A stretch of DNA of 64,000 nt from Mobilitalea sibirica (GCF_015999265.1 NZ_JAEAGR010000011.1:1-64000), one strand, 5' to 3'; positions 1 through 8,638 are shown, counted from the first letter of the stretch. Program-made: numbers and translations. Notes: generated from the letters alone by a model not told the origin.

Positions 1-438
1 TTTTGTTGCACTCAAGGTTGGCGTAACCTGCCAATGCATAAATTCAGGGTTAAAATATTTGCTTTTTCAATGTTCAAAGGGACATATTTTTTTATATCAG
101 TTTTTCATACCAAACTTTACACTACCATTAGTCATGGTATTAAAGAAGGTATGGGAAGAAGTATGGCAACCATTAAAAAAGCAGTTCAAGCCGGTTACTG
201 GCATCTGTACCGATATAACCCGACTTTAAAGGAGCAGGGAAAGAATCCGTTTATCTTAGATTCTAAGGAACCATCAGAAAGCTTCCGTGACTTCATTATG
301 GGACAAATTCGTTATAGTGCACTGGAAAAGACTTTCCCTGAGCAGGCAGAGGAATTATTTAAGCAAGCAGAGAGATTAGCGAGAGAACGCTATGAAATCT
401 ATAAGCAGATAGCTCAACAAGAACCGATTACTGTCTAA
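1..438 (+). pseudogene. nifJ: Pyruvate:ferredoxin oxidoreductase, C-terminal remnant with disrupted upstream frame
   Basis: From about position 127 the frame encodes the typical C-terminus of pyruvate:ferredoxin (flavodoxin) oxidoreductase: HGIKEGMGRS, then GYWHLYRYNP, then a helical tail ending at the stop at 436-438. The family enzyme is about 1,170 residues and oxidises pyruvate to acetyl-CoA, reducing ferredoxin, in the cytoplasm. The rest lies off the left edge. The first ~126 bases still resemble the expected nifJ DNA (a FVA-like start, then GCCAAT), but the matching stretches fall in different frames, as if several 1-2 base indels had occurred. The open frame starting at 34 is therefore not the native N-terminus. 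Either the gene is decayed or the sequence near this edge contains errors. The family call is firm; the pseudogene status is inferred. Confidence 0.65.
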
Positions 439-540
439 TAATAAGGATTTTGGTTATAAAATATAGCAGGATATAATATGAGATTGTATAAATTAAAATT
501 GAGATAGTAAGATAAATATAAACAGGATAGTATATAAAAA

Positions 541-607
541 GGGCTGTTGTATCATGGATATGCTGGGAGTATGCTCTCAAAAGATTCATTTGCAACAAGC
601 CTTTTTT
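541..607 (+). terminator. Terminator-like hairpin after nifJ
   Basis: GGGCTGTTG at 541 pairs imperfectly with CAACAAGCC ending at 601, followed by six T residues. It lies about 100 bases past the nifJ stop and just before a much larger palindrome. Confidence 0.6.
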
Positions 608-920
608 ATGATATAGGATTAGGGTGTCACAAGGACTATAATAAAGTAACAAACGTCAATTTACACAATTTTAGTTATTGAATTCGTGAACAAAACACAG
701 TTTATGTGCAACACGCTCTCGCTTAGATGAAGTACAAAGTGGTACATAAGACCGAACACACGCGAACTAAGTACGAACGACTTCATAACAGTTGCTCATT
801 AAACTGTGTTTACTTCACTTTGAATAGAGAAAGCTATGTGCAAATTGACAAATTCAAGTTAAAAGAAGGCTTTTGACACCCTAATCGACATAGATAATTC
901 CTCCGAATTCCCTATATCAT
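608..920. repeat. Large (313-bp) imperfect palindromic intergenic element
   Basis: The outer arms are ATGATATAGG (608-617) with CCTATATCAT (911-920), and ATTAGGGTGTCA (618-629) with TGACACCCTAAT (874-885). Further inward, CAATTTACAC pairs with GTGCAAATTG, and ACACAGTTTA pairs with TAAACTGTGT. The right arm carries about 25 extra bases. No credible gene lies inside. The 439-1175 gap otherwise holds only the nifJ terminator and the promoter of the next gene. The inner part weakly resembles the cores at 5718-5930 and 17778-17929. Confidence 0.6.
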
Positions 921-1100
921 AAAAATTGAAAGAAACGTAACAGATGTCATGAAAAACCAATATTTTAACATAGTTTTGGTATCCTTGGAATCAATGGAGA
1001 ACGGAACCTTTTTCTTCCGAATTAATTGGTAATATATAGGTAATTTACTACTATTTACATGGAGGAAATCGACAATCCTTCTTTGTTTTCAATAGATTTG

Positions 1101-1109
1101 TGGTATAAT
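1101..1109 (+). promoter_or_regulatory. Extended -10 promoter element for the 1176 gene
   Basis: TGGTATAAT is an extended -10 (TGn-TATAAT). A possible TTGTTT -35 lies 15 bp upstream, which is short. The start codon follows about 65 bases downstream. Confidence 0.45.
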
Positions 1110-1175
1110 GAAACTGTCTAATGAAATCATTTTATGTGGTCATTTTAAAATACAATTGAAGAGGGGTGGCATTGC

Positions 1176-1442
1176 GTGATAGGATTATCAATGAAATCCA
1201 GTACTACAACAATGAGCAGTGAAAAGATCCAAGTAGTTTATAATCTTATTTTTAAGAATGCCTTGTATAGTCTTGAATGTTACAAGGAAGGAAACAATAA
1301 AACGGACCTTAATAATTATTGCCTTATAGAAGATATCACAGATGATGAAGGAGAAGCAGAGGCTTTTCTCTATACCATGGTGAAGGGAAAGGTTTTTCCG
1401 ATACATATCAAGGATATGGTAGAAGACTATTTCAGAGTCTAA
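1176..1442 (+). CDS. Small conserved clostridial protein, DUF6514-like
   Basis: This 88-residue acidic protein has no signal peptide or membrane segment. Its C-terminal half (EDITDDEGEAEAFLY, then FPIHIKDMVEDYF) resembles the DUF6514 family of short clostridial proteins as I remember it; their function is unknown. The start is GTG 1176, with GAGGGGTGG about 9 bases upstream; ATG 1191 is a possible alternative. It stands alone, with its own extended -10 promoter and a terminator after it. The family assignment is tentative. Confidence 0.6.
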   Translation: MIGLSMKSSTTTMSSEKIQVVYNLIFKNALYSLECYKEGNNKTDLNNYCLIEDITDDEGEAEAFLYTMVKGKVFPIHIKDMVEDYFRV

Positions 1443-1560
1443 AACTTATCTTTCTGAGATTTTGTCATATCAAAAACAAGTGCGTTTCAAATTATACCAT
1501 AGATATAAGATTATGGCTACATAAGATTTACCATGACTTAAAAAAAGACTGTCCCAAAGA

Positions 1561-1654
1561 GGCTGTTGCAAAAATGTAACTTTAGGGTGTATGACTTACC
1601 TTGTACACCCTGCTTAACCGTTTTTCAACAACCTTTATGCAACAGTCTTTTTTT
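1561..1654 (+). terminator. Terminator with long stem after the DUF6514-like gene
   Basis: GGCTGTTGCA (1561-1570) pairs with TGCAACAGTC (1638-1647) and is followed by seven T residues. An inner hairpin, AGGGTGTA/TACACCCT, sits in the loop. The remainder of the 1443-1811 gap shows nothing else I can support. Confidence 0.7.
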
Positions 1655-1811
1655 AATACGATTTTTTATATAGGGTAAATAAAATAATAGTTCAAAAACG
1701 ACCTATACTAATTTATTTTCACTTATAATTAATAATCTTAAATATGCATAATTTAAGGGAACCAAGGGAAAATATAGAGGTACGGATTTTTATTAGGAAA
1801 GAAGGAAGTTT

Positions 1812-3284
1812 ATGGAGAACTTTATTAATTCCTCACTGATTAAGGAATTATTCTCTCAAAGTAATGATGTATTAGTAAGGCCAATTAAAATAAATCAAAA
1901 TAATATAATAATTCATATGTTTTGTGTGGACGGATTAATTAACCAAGCTTTATTGGATGAAGCACTACTGCGCTCCTTAAAAATTGATCCATATCTGGCG
2001 GAATGTAGGACCGAAAGAGAATTAATGGATTATCTACTGGGTGGAGGAGCTTACCATGTTTTTACAAAGGAAGAAAAGGATTATAACTTACTGCTAAAAT
2101 ATGTGCTAAGCGGTATGGTTGCATTTTTATTTGATGCTGAACAAAAGGCAATTGTATATGATATCAGAATGTTCGAAAAAAGATCGGTATCCGAACCTCA
2201 GGAAGAAGGAGTAGTAAAGGGTGCAAAAGATTCTTTTATCGAAGTAATGAGAATGAATACGGCATTAATCAGAAGAAGAATTCGCTCAGAATATCTTGTA
2301 GCAGAAAACCTAAGTGCAGGTAGAATATCAAAGACCGATATGGCTTTACTATATATCAGTAATATCGCCGATATCAATACTGTCAACCGAATAAGAGATA
2401 CCATCAATAAGATTGATATTGACAGTATCTCAACACCTGCGTTTATTGAAGAATATCTGATTGAAAATAAAAACAGTATATTTCCACAGATTATGTATAC
2501 CCAAAGACCGGATCGGGTTGCGGCAAACCTCTCTGATGGAAGAATTGCATTAGTCGTCGACGGGCTTCCTTTTGTGTATCTGTTACCTTGCCAGCTTCCG
2601 ATGTTGTTACAATCACCGGAGGATTATGCCAATCATTATCTTCTTGGATCTTCCCTTCGAATTATCCGATATCTTGCTATGATTGTGACAATATTCTTAC
2701 CCGCATTTTATATCGCTGCCACGACCTATCAGAATCAGATGCTGCCTGTACAACTGGCATTATCTGTGCAGGCGGCAAAACAAAATGTTCCGTTTTCTTC
2801 CGCATCGGAGATTATCGGACTGCTTATTGCCTTTGAAGTATTAATAGAAGCCGGCTTAAGATTACCGAAGGCAATTGGAACTGCCCTTTCAATTCTTGGT
2901 GGTATTGTAGTTGGACAATCGGCTGTAGCTGCGAATTTGGTTTCACCGGCAGTCGTTGTAATAATTGCATTATCGGGCATAGCAGGATTTGTAATGCCGA
3001 ATCAGGATTTAAGTAACGGAATTCGCTTAATCCGGTTTCTTATGGCGATATTGGCTGCATTTAGCGGATTTTTCGGGTTGGCAATAGGATTAATCCTAAT
3101 TATTACACATTTATGTAGTCTTGATAATTATGGGGTAGCATATCTATCTCCATTTGTCGACGTGGAGGGTAGAAATCAAAAGGATACTTTGTTTCGTTTT
3201 CCAATACGGTTTTTTCTAAGAAGACCGGAGGATATTGCTAAGAAAAATAAGAAAAAACAAAAAGAACAGGAAAAGAGTGTTTAG
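1812..3284 (+). CDS. Spore germination protein, GerA family (A subunit)
   Basis: This 490-residue protein matches the GerA/GerKA/SpoVAF family, the A subunit of germinant receptors in the spore inner membrane. It has a hydrophilic N-terminal domain of about 270 residues with the family-typical IADINTVNRIRDTI stretch, then several membrane helices from about residue 285 (e.g. IRYLAMIVTIFLPAFYIA), and a short basic lysine-rich tail. The start is ATG 1812 with an AAGGAAG ribosome site. It is the first gene of an A-C-small-B operon; the stop is directly followed by the ATG of the next gene. Forespore expression is expected but no clear sigma-G promoter was identified. The germinant cannot be told from sequence. 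Confidence 0.93.
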   Translation: MENFINSSLIKELFSQSNDVLVRPIKINQNNIIIHMFCVDGLINQALLDEALLRSLKIDPYLAECRTERELMDYLLGGGAYHVFTKEEKDYNLLLKYVLSGMVAFLFDAEQKAIVYDIRMFEKRSVSEPQEEGVVKGAKDSFIEVMRMNTALIRRRIRSEYLVAENLSAGRISKTDMALLYISNIADINTVNRIRDTINKIDIDSISTPAFIEEYLIENKNSIFPQIMYTQRPDRVAANLSDGRIALVVDGLPFVYLLPCQLPMLLQSPEDYANHYLLGSSLRIIRYLAMIVTIFLPAFYIAATTYQNQMLPVQLALSVQAAKQNVPFSSASEIIGLLIAFEVLIEAGLRLPKAIGTALSILGGIVVGQSAVAANLVSPAVVVIIALSGIAGFVMPNQDLSNGIRLIRFLMAILAAFSGFFGLAIGLILIITHLCSLDNYGVAYLSPFVDVEGRNQKDTLFRFPIRFFLRRPEDIAKKNKKKQKEQEKSV

Positions 3285-4388
3285 ATGAATAAAATATTCT
3301 TACTTTTATTTCCGTTATTACTCTGTGGTTGCTCTCATGATATGAATCGAAGAGAGATTGATGAAATTAATATTGTTTTGGTTTTAGGTATTGATTATAC
3401 GGAGGATGAGTATACCTTAAGTGCCTTATATAAAACCGGTGGGGGCGCTGATCCGGAACAGGGAGGCAGTGCAGACCAAGAGGAGATAGCAGAGGGGTCC
3501 GGAAAAACTCCTTATGCCGCCCTAGAAGACCTGAAATTAAAGAATAAAAAGACAATAACCCTTGCCCAGACAGGAAGTTTTCTAATCGGAGATTCGGCTG
3601 CAAAGAATGGGATTGATACTTGTCTTGATTTTTTGTCACGGGATGAAACCATCAAGATGGAATCCTTAATTTTTGTTACAAAAAGTATAGATGCTAAAAC
3701 ATTTATCAAGAAGGGTATGGAAGCAAAACAGAAGATACACGAGGATTTAGAGGCAATAAAGCAAAAACAAAATGAGATGTTCACCAGACTGGATAACACA
3801 CTGGTAAATCTCTTAAATGAAATGAAACAAACTAGTTCCAGTATTTTGATACCTTATCTAATCTCGGATGAAAGTAGTTTTTTGATAGAGGGGTATACAG
3901 TTTTGGATCAGATGAAACTTAAAGATTATTTAGATAAGGAAACCTCTACAGGTGTAGACTTCATTCGAAACATAATAAGAAGACATCCTATATTTCTTGA
4001 GGAAGGAGTGGGATTGGAACTATCTTATACAAGTACGGATTTAAAGACACATTTAAATGATAAAGAAGTTACAGTTATTATAAATCATGATTTTGAAACA
4101 ATGATTAAAGAGGTAACTACCGAGGAAGATATATTTACCCGGAAGGGTCTAGATAAACTTACTCAGGCACAGAATGAGTATATTGTAAAGCTTTTAAAAA
4201 AGGCCACAGATTATTCAGTTAACAGTGGTTCTGATATTTTACAGATAGCCCGTTTGGTGGAATATAACCATGTTAGGGAATGGAAGGATATGGAGAAGGA
4301 TTGGGTAGAAATAATACCGGACATTGAATATCAATATGTATTAAATTCTAAGATTGATAAATCTTTTATCCTGGGAAATGTGAGGTAA
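3285..4388 (+). CDS. Spore germination lipoprotein, GerC family (C subunit)
   Basis: This 367-residue protein starts with a lipoprotein signal (LLLFPLLLCGC, Cys about residue 16), matching the GerAC/GerKC family of receptor C subunits on the outer face of the spore inner membrane. The early stretch DMNRREIDEINIVLVLGIDY is the family's usual opening (normally RELDELAIV-GIGID). It abuts the A subunit with no spacer and is followed four bases later by the 62-residue gene. Confidence 0.92.
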   Translation: MNKIFLLLFPLLLCGCSHDMNRREIDEINIVLVLGIDYTEDEYTLSALYKTGGGADPEQGGSADQEEIAEGSGKTPYAALEDLKLKNKKTITLAQTGSFLIGDSAAKNGIDTCLDFLSRDETIKMESLIFVTKSIDAKTFIKKGMEAKQKIHEDLEAIKQKQNEMFTRLDNTLVNLLNEMKQTSSSILIPYLISDESSFLIEGYTVLDQMKLKDYLDKETSTGVDFIRNIIRRHPIFLEEGVGLELSYTSTDLKTHLNDKEVTVIINHDFETMIKEVTTEEDIFTRKGLDKLTQAQNEYIVKLLKKATDYSVNSGSDILQIARLVEYNHVREWKDMEKDWVEIIPDIEYQYVLNSKIDKSFILGNVR

Positions 4389-4392
4389 ACGA

Positions 4393-4581
4393 ATGATATA
4401 TATTTTTGGGGTTTTATTGATTTATACGTTAATTAGAGAAAAAGATACACTGTTTCGAAAAAAACGTAATATGTTATTATTCTTATTTCTATCTTTTTTA
4501 GGGGGATTTTTGGGGGTTGTTCACATGCTTTCACCCCATGTCTCCAGCTTAGTATATATTGTAGAAAAATATATAAAATGA
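4393..4581 (+). CDS. Small two-helix membrane protein inside the germinant-receptor operon
   Basis: This 62-residue protein has two predicted hydrophobic helices (about residues 1-14 and 27-47) around a basic loop (REKDTLFRKKRN). The start ATG 4393 follows a GAGGT ribosome site overlapping the end of the C-subunit gene, and the frame ends just before the B-subunit start, so it is translated within the operon. Small two-helix 'D subunits' have been described in some Bacillus ger operons as modulators of receptor activity; this protein fits in size, topology and location, but that equivalence is inferred. Confidence 0.75.
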   Translation: MIYIFGVLLIYTLIREKDTLFRKKRNMLLFLFLSFLGGFLGVVHMLSPHVSSLVYIVEKYIK

Positions 4582-4591
4582 GGTGATTATA

Positions 4592-5692
4592 ATGAACAAG
4601 GAAGTATCAATCAGACAAATAGCATACACGTATCTGTTTTTATCATTATCTCCGATACTTCGGCAGATACCATCCGCTTTGGCAGGGGAAGCAGGAAAAA
4701 GCGGATATTTAAGTCCTCTATGGTCAGTGCTTGTAATCCTACCGCTTACGGGGATTGTCATTATTTTGCTTAGGGAGTTTCCCGGGTTAAGCTTTTATGA
4801 AATAATGGAACAATTGATTGGAAGGTTTCTTGCCAAATTAATCATTTTAAGTTATTTGATATGGATTTTATTATCAATAACAGCTAAGATTAACGCATAC
4901 TCTCTTACGATGCAATTTACCTTAATGCCCCATACCAGATCGAATTTTTTTATGGTTATATTGATTATATTAGTGTTTCATGCGTTAATGCGAGGTATGA
5001 AAACAATTTTTAGATTTTCAGAGTTTACCCTAGGTCCAATTCTTGTATTGTTTGGCATCTTATTCTTCTGCGCTCTAACCAGACTTCGAATGGACTATTT
5101 GCTTCCGGTTTCGACCATAAATTTACCTACAACAATGACTGCATCGAAAAATGTGATAGCAGTGGGTGGGAATATCATCATTGTGTTGTTTTTTGCTGAT
5201 AAATTAGGTATAACCATATCAAAACAACAGATGAGAAAGCTTTGGTATGCAGCTGTAGTATTTATCGTCCTCTCTTTTGTTATTACTATATTTACTTTTG
5301 GTATTACCGGAGCAGATTTAGCCACAAACCTTCCGTTTCCTTTCTATATTACAGTGAAAAGTATATCTTTCTTTAATATATTTGAGCGGTTTGAAGTATT
5401 GATTACTTTAATTTGTATTCTTTCAGACTTTATTGCGGTATGTGTTTCAGCGATTATTTTATACAGATGTTTTATGTGGCTATTTCAATTAACTGAAATT
5501 GGCTATTTGTTTGTACCCTTAGCTATGATTGTTTATTATCTGACTTATTTTATCAGTAGTACGCAGTTTGAGTTTGATTTTTTATATCGTTATTTCATAG
5601 TCAATTCCAATATGATTTTCCAATATATCATACCTGCATTGATCGGTATTATTGGATTACTAAAGAGGAAGAAGATTGCAAAGCAATATTAG
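4592..5692 (+). CDS. Spore germination permease, GerB family (B subunit)
   Basis: This is an integral membrane protein of 366 residues with about ten hydrophobic segments, matching the GerAB/GerKB branch of the APC amino-acid transporter superfamily (endospore germination permease). In germinant receptors this subunit binds the germinant. ATG 4592 is preferred over the in-frame GTG 4583 because AGGTGATTATA is correctly spaced before it. It is the last gene of the operon and is followed by the palindromic element at 5718. Confidence 0.92.
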   Translation: MNKEVSIRQIAYTYLFLSLSPILRQIPSALAGEAGKSGYLSPLWSVLVILPLTGIVIILLREFPGLSFYEIMEQLIGRFLAKLIILSYLIWILLSITAKINAYSLTMQFTLMPHTRSNFFMVILIILVFHALMRGMKTIFRFSEFTLGPILVLFGILFFCALTRLRMDYLLPVSTINLPTTMTASKNVIAVGGNIIIVLFFADKLGITISKQQMRKLWYAAVVFIVLSFVITIFTFGITGADLATNLPFPFYITVKSISFFNIFERFEVLITLICILSDFIAVCVSAIILYRCFMWLFQLTEIGYLFVPLAMIVYYLTYFISSTQFEFDFLYRYFIVNSNMIFQYIIPALIGIIGLLKRKKIAKQY

Positions 5693-5717
5693 GAATGTTA
5701 GCTAGATTATATGAAGA

Positions 5718-5930
5718 GGGCTGTTTTATATATAGAAAGTGTAAGATGAAACAAGACATTGGTTCCCCACACACTCGTTGGAGTACAACTTCTATGAATT
5801 GTCTGCTTGGTTTACGTACATGAATGTACATAACAGTCAAACAATTTTATAGAAGTTGTTCACCAAATAGTGTATTAAGTGAAATCCAATGTCTTATTTC
5901 ATCATTTTATAGTATAGAATAAAACAGTCC
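5718..5930. repeat. 213-bp palindromic intergenic element, family A, copy 1
   Basis: The outer arms GGGCTGTTTTATATATAG and CTATAGAATAAAACAGTCC-like sequence pair, continuing through AACAAGACATTGG / CCAATGTCTTATT. Inside, CACTCGTTGGAGTACAACTT pairs with AAGTTGTTCACCAAATAGTG, and the tip is ACGTACATGAATGTACATA. The inner ~105 bp recurs in inverted orientation at 17778-17929. It may act as a terminator for the ger operon. The rest of the 5693-6184 gap shows no gene. Confidence 0.7.
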
Positions 5931-6184
5931 TTTGTACGTTTAAGCGATTAGATATAAAGTAGACGAATTCTGAGTCTGGTTTAAACAAAAGAGATGTATA
6001 TCATCCTTTATAGTATAGATCGAAGAAGAACTTAGCACGTAATAAGTGATTTATGAACTATAATAAAGTAGGCAAATTTTTCGCTCGGTTTAGAACATAT
6101 GGTATGTATGATTATCACTTTATGGTTTAGATGATGCTATAGTAGGTTGATCAGGACATCTCATATACTTTTATTAGTTAATGA

Positions 6185-7291
6185 TTACTCGTAGATGTGT
6201 ATCTTGAATTCATCGTCATCGTATTTATAGATACTATGATTAATGTAATGTTCTGCAATTGGGTCAACGAATTGATAAACTCTATGATATTCCTTGGTTG
6301 CTTGATTTTTAACGGTTTCACATCGGTTGTGATATAGAAATAGGATTAGGTCATAGCAGTCAATCCAGATTTCTGCAAGGGCTTCCTTTTGTGATTCATC
6401 AAAGACTAATTGAAGACCAAAATGCAAATGAGGGGTACGGATATTATTGGAGTTTTCACTGGTGCTGTAGCCGGTTCTTCCAAGATATCCGATGACATCC
6501 CCGGCCTGAACGATGCTTCCTACTTTTAGAGATTTATTGAAGGGGAAATTTTTACGCAGGTGGGCATAATAGTAATACCTTTTTTTATCAAAGCTTCGAA
6601 TTCCGATTCTCCAGCCACCGTATTGGTTCCAACCAAGGGCCTCAATGTAACCGGATTCAACAGCGACGATTGGTGTTCCTACCTGACCCATCATGTCATG
6701 TCCAAGATGCTTTCTTTTAAATCCATAGCTTCTGGATACACCAAAGTCATCAAAATGACTATAGGGATAATATTTTGCTATAGGTAGAAAGGCTTTAAGA
6801 CCATACTTTTTTTCCCACTTCTTACCTCCCGGACTTGCTTCGTCCGGCACTTCTATTTTATAATCGCCGACCATACCGCCAAGGACAGCTCCATAAGCCT
6901 CTAAATAATAATCATAATGTTTCATTCCATCGGTGATGGTTTCCATTGTTTCCTCTTTATCTCTTAACTTTTTCACAAGATCATTCATATGTTTTTCTCT
7001 ATATCTGGAAAAATCTCCACCATACTTCGTACCCAGATATGCCAGAAGTTCAATCCAATTCAATTTCACTTCCTCAGTCTGGGACTCAACATCATATTTA
7101 TAAGCCTTGACTAGGGCTTTATAGCAAACATCAAAATTGACCCATTTAATAAAATCCTTTTCTGCATCATACATGGATGCAAAGATAGCGGCCTTCTCCT
7201 CAAAATTTTGTTTGATAAGAACGGAAGAAAAAAAACATAAAAGAATTAATTCATAAATAACAATATGCTTAAATTTAGATTTAAAAACCAT
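6185..7291 (-). CDS. M23 family metallopeptidase, membrane-anchored
   Basis: The C-terminal half is an M23 (LytM/peptidase M23) domain with both zinc motifs: HLGHDMMG (HxxxD) and TPHLHFGL (HxH). The segments between them (GTPIVAVESGYIEALGW, YYYYAHL, GDVIGYLGRTG) are family-typical. Such enzymes cut peptidoglycan cross-links or act as regulatory scaffolds outside the cell. A single hydrophobic segment near the N-terminus (IVIYELILLCFFSSVLI) suggests anchoring to the membrane. ATG 7291 follows AAGGA at 12 bases; ATG 7327 and TTG 7348 are in-frame alternatives, so the start is uncertain. Confidence 0.88.
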   Translation of the reverse strand: MVFKSKFKHIVIYELILLCFFSSVLIKQNFEEKAAIFASMYDAEKDFIKWVNFDVCYKALVKAYKYDVESQTEEVKLNWIELLAYLGTKYGGDFSRYREKHMNDLVKKLRDKEETMETITDGMKHYDYYLEAYGAVLGGMVGDYKIEVPDEASPGGKKWEKKYGLKAFLPIAKYYPYSHFDDFGVSRSYGFKRKHLGHDMMGQVGTPIVAVESGYIEALGWNQYGGWRIGIRSFDKKRYYYYAHLRKNFPFNKSLKVGSIVQAGDVIGYLGRTGYSTSENSNNIRTPHLHFGLQLVFDESQKEALAEIWIDCYDLILFLYHNRCETVKNQATKEYHRVYQFVDPIAEHYINHSIYKYDDDEFKIHIYE

Positions 7292-7390
7292 AAGGGTACA
7301 ACATCCTTGTATTGAAACTTGTAACATTTTATGTGATAAATGAAACAAGTATAACTAAAATTCGCGAAAACAAAGTGAGCAATTAAGTAA

Positions 7391-7713
7391 GTTACGAGCG
7401 CCAAAACTGCTTTAGCAGTTTTGAGGACAACAAAATACACGCATCATCAAGCTTGCTTGAATGATTGCGTGTATTTTATTGTCCTTTAGAAGCTCTAAAA
7501 GAGCTGAAAAGAAGGCGCTCGTAACGAAAAAGGAAGCGAACGAGACCGCGATCCACGAGAAAGAATTTCGAGTGGATGAAGCGGAGTCATGCTTGAATGA
7601 AAGCGAGTATTTTATTATCGCTTGAAAGCTCTGAAAGAGCTGAAAAGAAGGCGCTCGTAACGAAAGAAGAAGCGAACGAGACCGCGATCCACGAGAAAGA
7701 ATTTCGAGTGGAT
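7391..7713. repeat. Branched palindromic element with partial 136-bp tandem copy
   Basis: A 12-bp perfect closing stem (GTTACGAGCGCC 7391-7402; GGCGCTCGTAAC 7514-7525) encloses three hairpins: AAAACTGC/GCAGTTTT (7403-7422), a long arm from GGAC 7425 to GTCC 7484, and AGCTCT/AGAGCT (7491-7505). A further hairpin, ATCCAC/GTGGAT, follows at 7551-7577. The segment 7455-7590 is then repeated in tandem at 7591-7713 with substitutions. It lies between two minus-strand genes. No protein is credible here; it could be a structured RNA or a mobile palindromic DNA element. Confidence 0.75.
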
Positions 7714-7719
7714 TTATAT

Positions 7720-8430
7720 TTATTCAAAGATATCCCGTAACATCTTTTTATGATTTTTAAAATATATATTTACCTTATCCTTTGATTCATCATAGGTTGC
7801 CAATATGACTTCCTTAATATTATCAACATGATATTGCTTTAATTGTTCCTCCAACCACATAATATTTTTTCCGGTGCTTTTTAAATTATCTTTCATAACT
7901 TTACCATCGATGATAATATTAGAAAGGGGAACGCTTTGTATTACGTCAATGTTTAAATCCTTTGGTGTAACCGGCTGGTTTTTTGTCATTGGCAAGACAC
8001 TTATATTACCGTTCGTTTCAAGATATATTGTGTGGACCTCTTCTAGATTATAATACCCACTGATTCTGCAAACAGATAATAATTCATCAATATCTAATTT
8101 TGCTTTTAATAAATTCTTTTCAAATATCTGACCATTTTGATAGAGTAGTATTGCCTGACCTTCAAAAAATCTTCTTAAATATATGGATTTACATGTCATA
8201 TAAGATACAAAAATAGCAAAGAAAGTATAAATCAACATAGAAACCAGAGGTTCTATAATACTATCAGTTGATAGAATAGCCATCTCACCGGCAATAGAAC
8301 CTATCGCAACACTGCTTACATAATCAAACATACTTAACTGAGACATTTCCCGATTTCCCATTAACTTTGTAACAGTGAATAATGCAGTGAGGGATACCAA
8401 GGTTGAAACAACAATTTTCGTGATACCCAT
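7720..8430 (-). CDS. DUF421 family membrane protein, YetF-like
   Basis: This protein of about 236 residues matches the YetF/DUF421 family: three N-terminal membrane helices (about residues 4-22, 36-50 and 62-82) with the family stretch SMFDYVSSVAIGSIAGEMA, then a soluble domain starting near LRRFFEGQAILLYQNGQI. The biochemical role of the family is unclear. ATG 8430 is chosen because GGAGGATTTT stands directly before it; the longer frame would place the ribosome site inside the gene. Confidence 0.9.
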   Translation of the reverse strand: MGITKIVVSTLVSLTALFTVTKLMGNREMSQLSMFDYVSSVAIGSIAGEMAILSTDSIIEPLVSMLIYTFFAIFVSYMTCKSIYLRRFFEGQAILLYQNGQIFEKNLLKAKLDIDELLSVCRISGYYNLEEVHTIYLETNGNISVLPMTKNQPVTPKDLNIDVIQSVPLSNIIIDGKVMKDNLKSTGKNIMWLEEQLKQYHVDNIKEVILATYDESKDKVNIYFKNHKKMLRDIFE

Positions 8431-8546
8431 AAAATCCTCCAAATGTAATTTAAATCTAGAAACATATCTAATAAATAGATCTTTCTTATTAGAATGACCA
8501 AATAAATAGAAAATATGAATGAGATCGCGTATGCTTTTTAATAAAA

Positions 8547-8622
8547 AAGCTGTTACATAATGAATAACGCAGCAAGGTTAGCTATCCCTTTATGCTTCGT
8601 TATACATCATGTCAACAGCTTA
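8547..8622. terminator. Bidirectional terminator-like palindrome
   Basis: AAGCTGTTACATAATGAATAACG-like and CGTTATACATCATGTCAACAGCTT-like arms pair over about 26 positions. T-rich flanks exist on both sides. It sits after the GNAT gene as read on the minus strand. Confidence 0.6.
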
Positions 8623-8638
8623 AGAAGATAAGTATTAT

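Noticed and set aside
428-652. 74-codon open frame on the minus strand after nifJ
   Set aside because: It runs through the terminator and palindrome arm, has no ribosome site and no recognisable domain.
7246-7440. 64-codon open frame upstream of the M23 gene
   Set aside because: It overlaps the M23 gene start and the arm of the branched palindrome, with no supporting signal.
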